Assembly (NCBI RefSeq): GCF_937616625.2
Contig: NC_065577.1
Location: 62,001 to 126,000, forward strand
DNA from: Mercurialis annua
Lineage: Eukaryota > Streptophyta > Magnoliopsida > Malpighiales > Euphorbiaceae
DNA: 64,000 nucleotides
Direction: 5' to 3'
Below the pieces are notes generated by a model. That model was not told where the DNA came from. It saw only the letters and a list, made by a program, of their open reading frames with translations, and did not search any database. This document shows positions 61,241-64,000 of this stretch, piece after piece; within the stretch, counting starts at the first letter, position 1; each line of letters begins with the position of its first letter. The position numbers and the translations under genes are program-made.

Positions 61241-64000
61241 CCCTCCCTGAGCTGTTTTGGGGAATGCACAAAAACCCCAAAAACGGGATAAAACGATAAT
61301 TTGTTTATCAAATAACTTTTATATGATTTTCAATAGTCCCAACTAGAAACGTTGTCTGAATAACCGATAATTTATCGAGCTAACAAAATTCCTAGTTAAA
61401 CTCAACTTTTCAAAAATCCCTTTTCTAGCCTACTTCGGGCTATCAAAACGCTTATATAAAACGGTCTGATTAACAAACTAATTGAATATTCATATTTTCT
61501 GTAACACTGTCTAAATCTTTTGTTCAGGTTCCAACTTCATCCGGTACGCTTATAAGGTTAAAAAAAGCACCCAAACTCCCCTCCCTGAGCTGTTTTGGGG
61601 AATGCAGAAAAGCCCCAAAAATGGGATAAAATGATAATTCATTTATTACATAACTCTTTTATTATTTTAATTAATCCCAACTAGAAACGTTGTCTGAATA
61701 ACCGATAACTTATCGAGCTAACAAAATTCCTAGTTAAACTCAACTTTTTAAAAATTCATTTTCTAGCCTACTTCAGGCTATCAAAGCGCTTACTTAACAC
61801 AGTCTGATTACCAAACTAATTGAACATTCTTATTGTCTTCAACACCCTATAAAACTTCCGTTGAGGTTCCAACTTCGTCCGGTACGCGTAGGGGGTCAAA
61901 ACACATACCCAAAGTCCCCTCCCTGAGCTGTTTTGGGGAATGCAGAAAAGCCCCAAAAACAGGATAAAACGATAATTAATTTATCAAATAACTTTTATAT
62001 GATTTTCAATAATCCTAACTAGAAACGTTGTCCGAATAACCGATAATTTATCGAGCAAATAAAATTCCTAGTCAAACTCAACTTTTCAAAAATCCCTTTT
62101 CTAGCCTACTTCGGGCTATCAAAATGCTTACATAAAACGGTCTAATTAACAAACTAATTGAATATTCATATTGTCTGTAACACTCTCTAGATCTTTTTTT
62201 CATGTTCCAACTTCATCCGGTACGGTTATAGGGTCAAAAAACGCACCCAAATTCCCCTCCCTGAGCTGTTTTGGGGAATGCACAAAAACTCCAAAAACGG
62301 GATAAAACGATAATTTATTTATCAAATAACTTTTCTATGATTTTAAATAATCCCAACTAGAAATGTTGTCCCAATAACAGATAACTTATCGAGCTAACAA
62401 AATTTCTAGTTAAACTCAACTTTTCAAAAATCCATTTTCTACCCTACTTCGGGCTATCAAAATGCTTACATACAACGGTCTGATTAACAAACTAATTGAA
62501 TATTCATATTGCCTGTAACACTGTCTAAATCTTTTGTTCAGGTTCCAACTTCATCCGGTACGCTTATAGGGTTAAAAAACGCACCCAAACTCCCCTCCCT
62601 GGGCTGTTTTGGGGAATGCACAAAAATCCCAAAAACGGGATTAAACGATAATTTATTTATCAAATAACTTTTCTATGATTTTAAATAATCCCAACTAGAT
62701 ATGATGTCCCAATAAAAGATAACTTATCGACCTAACAAAATTCCTAATTAAACTCAACTTTTCAAAAATCCCTTTTCTAGCCTACTTCGGGCTATCAAAA
62801 TGCTTACATAAAACGGTCTGATTAACAAACTAATTGAACATTCTTATTGTCTTCAACACCCTCTAAAACTTTCGTTGAGGTTCCAACTTCATCCGGTACG
62901 CTTATAGGGTCAAAAAAAGCACCCAAACTCCCCTCCCTGAGCTGTTTTGGGGAATGCAGAAAAGCCTAAAAAACCTGATAAAACGATAATTAATTTATTA
63001 AATAACTTTTATATGATTTTCAATAATCCCAACTAGAAACGTTGTCCGAATAACCGATAATTTATCGAGCTAAGAAAATTCCTAGTTAAACTCAACTTTT
63101 CAAAAATCCCTTTTTTAGCCTACTTCGGGCTATCAAAATGTTTACATAAAACGGTCTGATTAACAAACTAATTGAACATTCTTATTGTCTTCAACACCCT
63201 CTAAAACTTCCGTTGAGGTTCCAACTTCATCCGGTACGCTTATAAGGTTAAAAAAAGCACCCAAACTCCCCTCCCTGAGCTGTTTTGGGGAATGCAGAAG
63301 AGCCCCAAAAATGGGATAAAATGATAATTCATTTATCAAATAACTCTTCTATTATTTTAATTAATCCCAACTAGAAACGTTGTCTGAATAACCGATAACT
63401 TATCGAGCTAACAGAATTCCTAGTTAAACTCAACTTTTTAAAAATTCATTTTCTAGCCTACTTCGGGCTATCAAAGCGCTTACTTAACACGGTCTGATTA
63501 CCAAACTAATTGAACATTCTTATTGTCTTCAACACCCTATAAAACTTCCGTTGAGGTTCCAACTTCGTCCGGTACGCGTAGGGGGTCAAAACACATACCC
63601 AAACTCCCCTCCCTGAGCTGTTTTGGGGAATGCAGAAAAGCCCCAAAAACAGGATAAAACGATAATTAATTTATCAAATAACTTTTATATGATTTTCAAT
63701 AATCCTAACTAGAAACGTTGTCCGAATAACCGATAATTTATCGAGCTAACAAAATTCCTAGTCAAACTCAACTTTTCAAAAATCCCTTTTCTAGCCTACT
63801 TCGGGCTATCAAAATGCTTACATAAAACGGTCTAATTAACAAACTAATTGAATATTCATATTGTCTGTAACACTCTCTAGATCTTTTTTCATGTTCCAAC
63901 TTCATCCGGTACGCTTATAGGGTCAAAAAACGCACCCAAATTCCCCTCCCTGAGCTGTTTTGGGGACTGCACAAAAACTCCAAAAACGGGATAAAACGAT

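Larger units (their letters stand above)
47397..64000 (+). repeat. 338-bp satellite, right array
   Basis: About 49 tandem monomers in the same orientation and phase as the left array, continuing past the window end. Mostly type A. Type-B monomers (ACGCGTAGGGGG) occur near 52091, 54455, 56819, 61886 and 63566. Nothing but satellite is seen. The short ORFs that recur here (about 62 codons) track the repeat and begin at non-ATG codons. Confidence 0.95.

Overview
The window is a block of plant constitutive heterochromatin. It is almost entirely an AT-rich tandem satellite with a monomer of about 338 bp (roughly 155 monomers, estimated from total length). Two different inserted elements interrupt the satellite. 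No host gene, rRNA, tRNA or CRISPR array is seen. A plant, probably an angiosperm, is inferred from an endogenous pararetrovirus of the Caulimoviridae, from Mutator-like elements with long terminal inverted repeats (TIRs), and from the satellite itself. The species cannot be named from sequence alone.

Layout. 1-9141: satellite interspersed with five copies of a hairpin-rich TIR element. One copy is complete (8180-9141, 962 bp, TIRs of about 150 bp, 10-bp target duplication). Four lack their left ends, and three of these were amplified with the satellite as a 1.66-kb composite repeat. 9142-39145: uninterrupted satellite made of two monomer types, A and B, arranged as dimers and as 5-, 6-, 7- and 11-monomer higher-order repeats. 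39146-47396: an 8.25-kb insertion bounded by 122-bp imperfect TIRs and a 10-bp target duplication. It contains what looks like one whole genome length of a florendovirus-like pararetrovirus. 47397-64000: satellite again, with 5-, 7- and 3/6-monomer higher-order repeats.

The viral insert. ORF1 (1651 aa, uninterrupted) reads as capsid/Gag-like region, CCHC zinc knuckle, 30K-type movement protein, aspartic protease, reverse transcriptase and RNase H. ORF2 (610 aa from its first ATG) overlaps the end of ORF1 by 89 nt and starts with two further zinc knuckles. After ORF2 comes a promoter region (as-1-like motifs, a duplicated enhancer-like block, a TATA box), then a 103-aa leader ORF, then a 13-nt match to the initiator tRNA-Met primer-binding site. 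The viral DNA ends just after that site. The copy is therefore linearised near the minus-strand start point, and the promoter lies downstream of the ORFs it would normally drive.

Most notable: the viral genome sits within the arms of a TIR element that has its own target-site duplication, and the unoccupied version of the same site is preserved in neighbouring satellite repeats. This suggests either a TIR transposon that acquired a whole pararetrovirus, or a virus that integrated into the centre of such an element. Short ORFs in the satellite and in the hairpin element are judged spurious.
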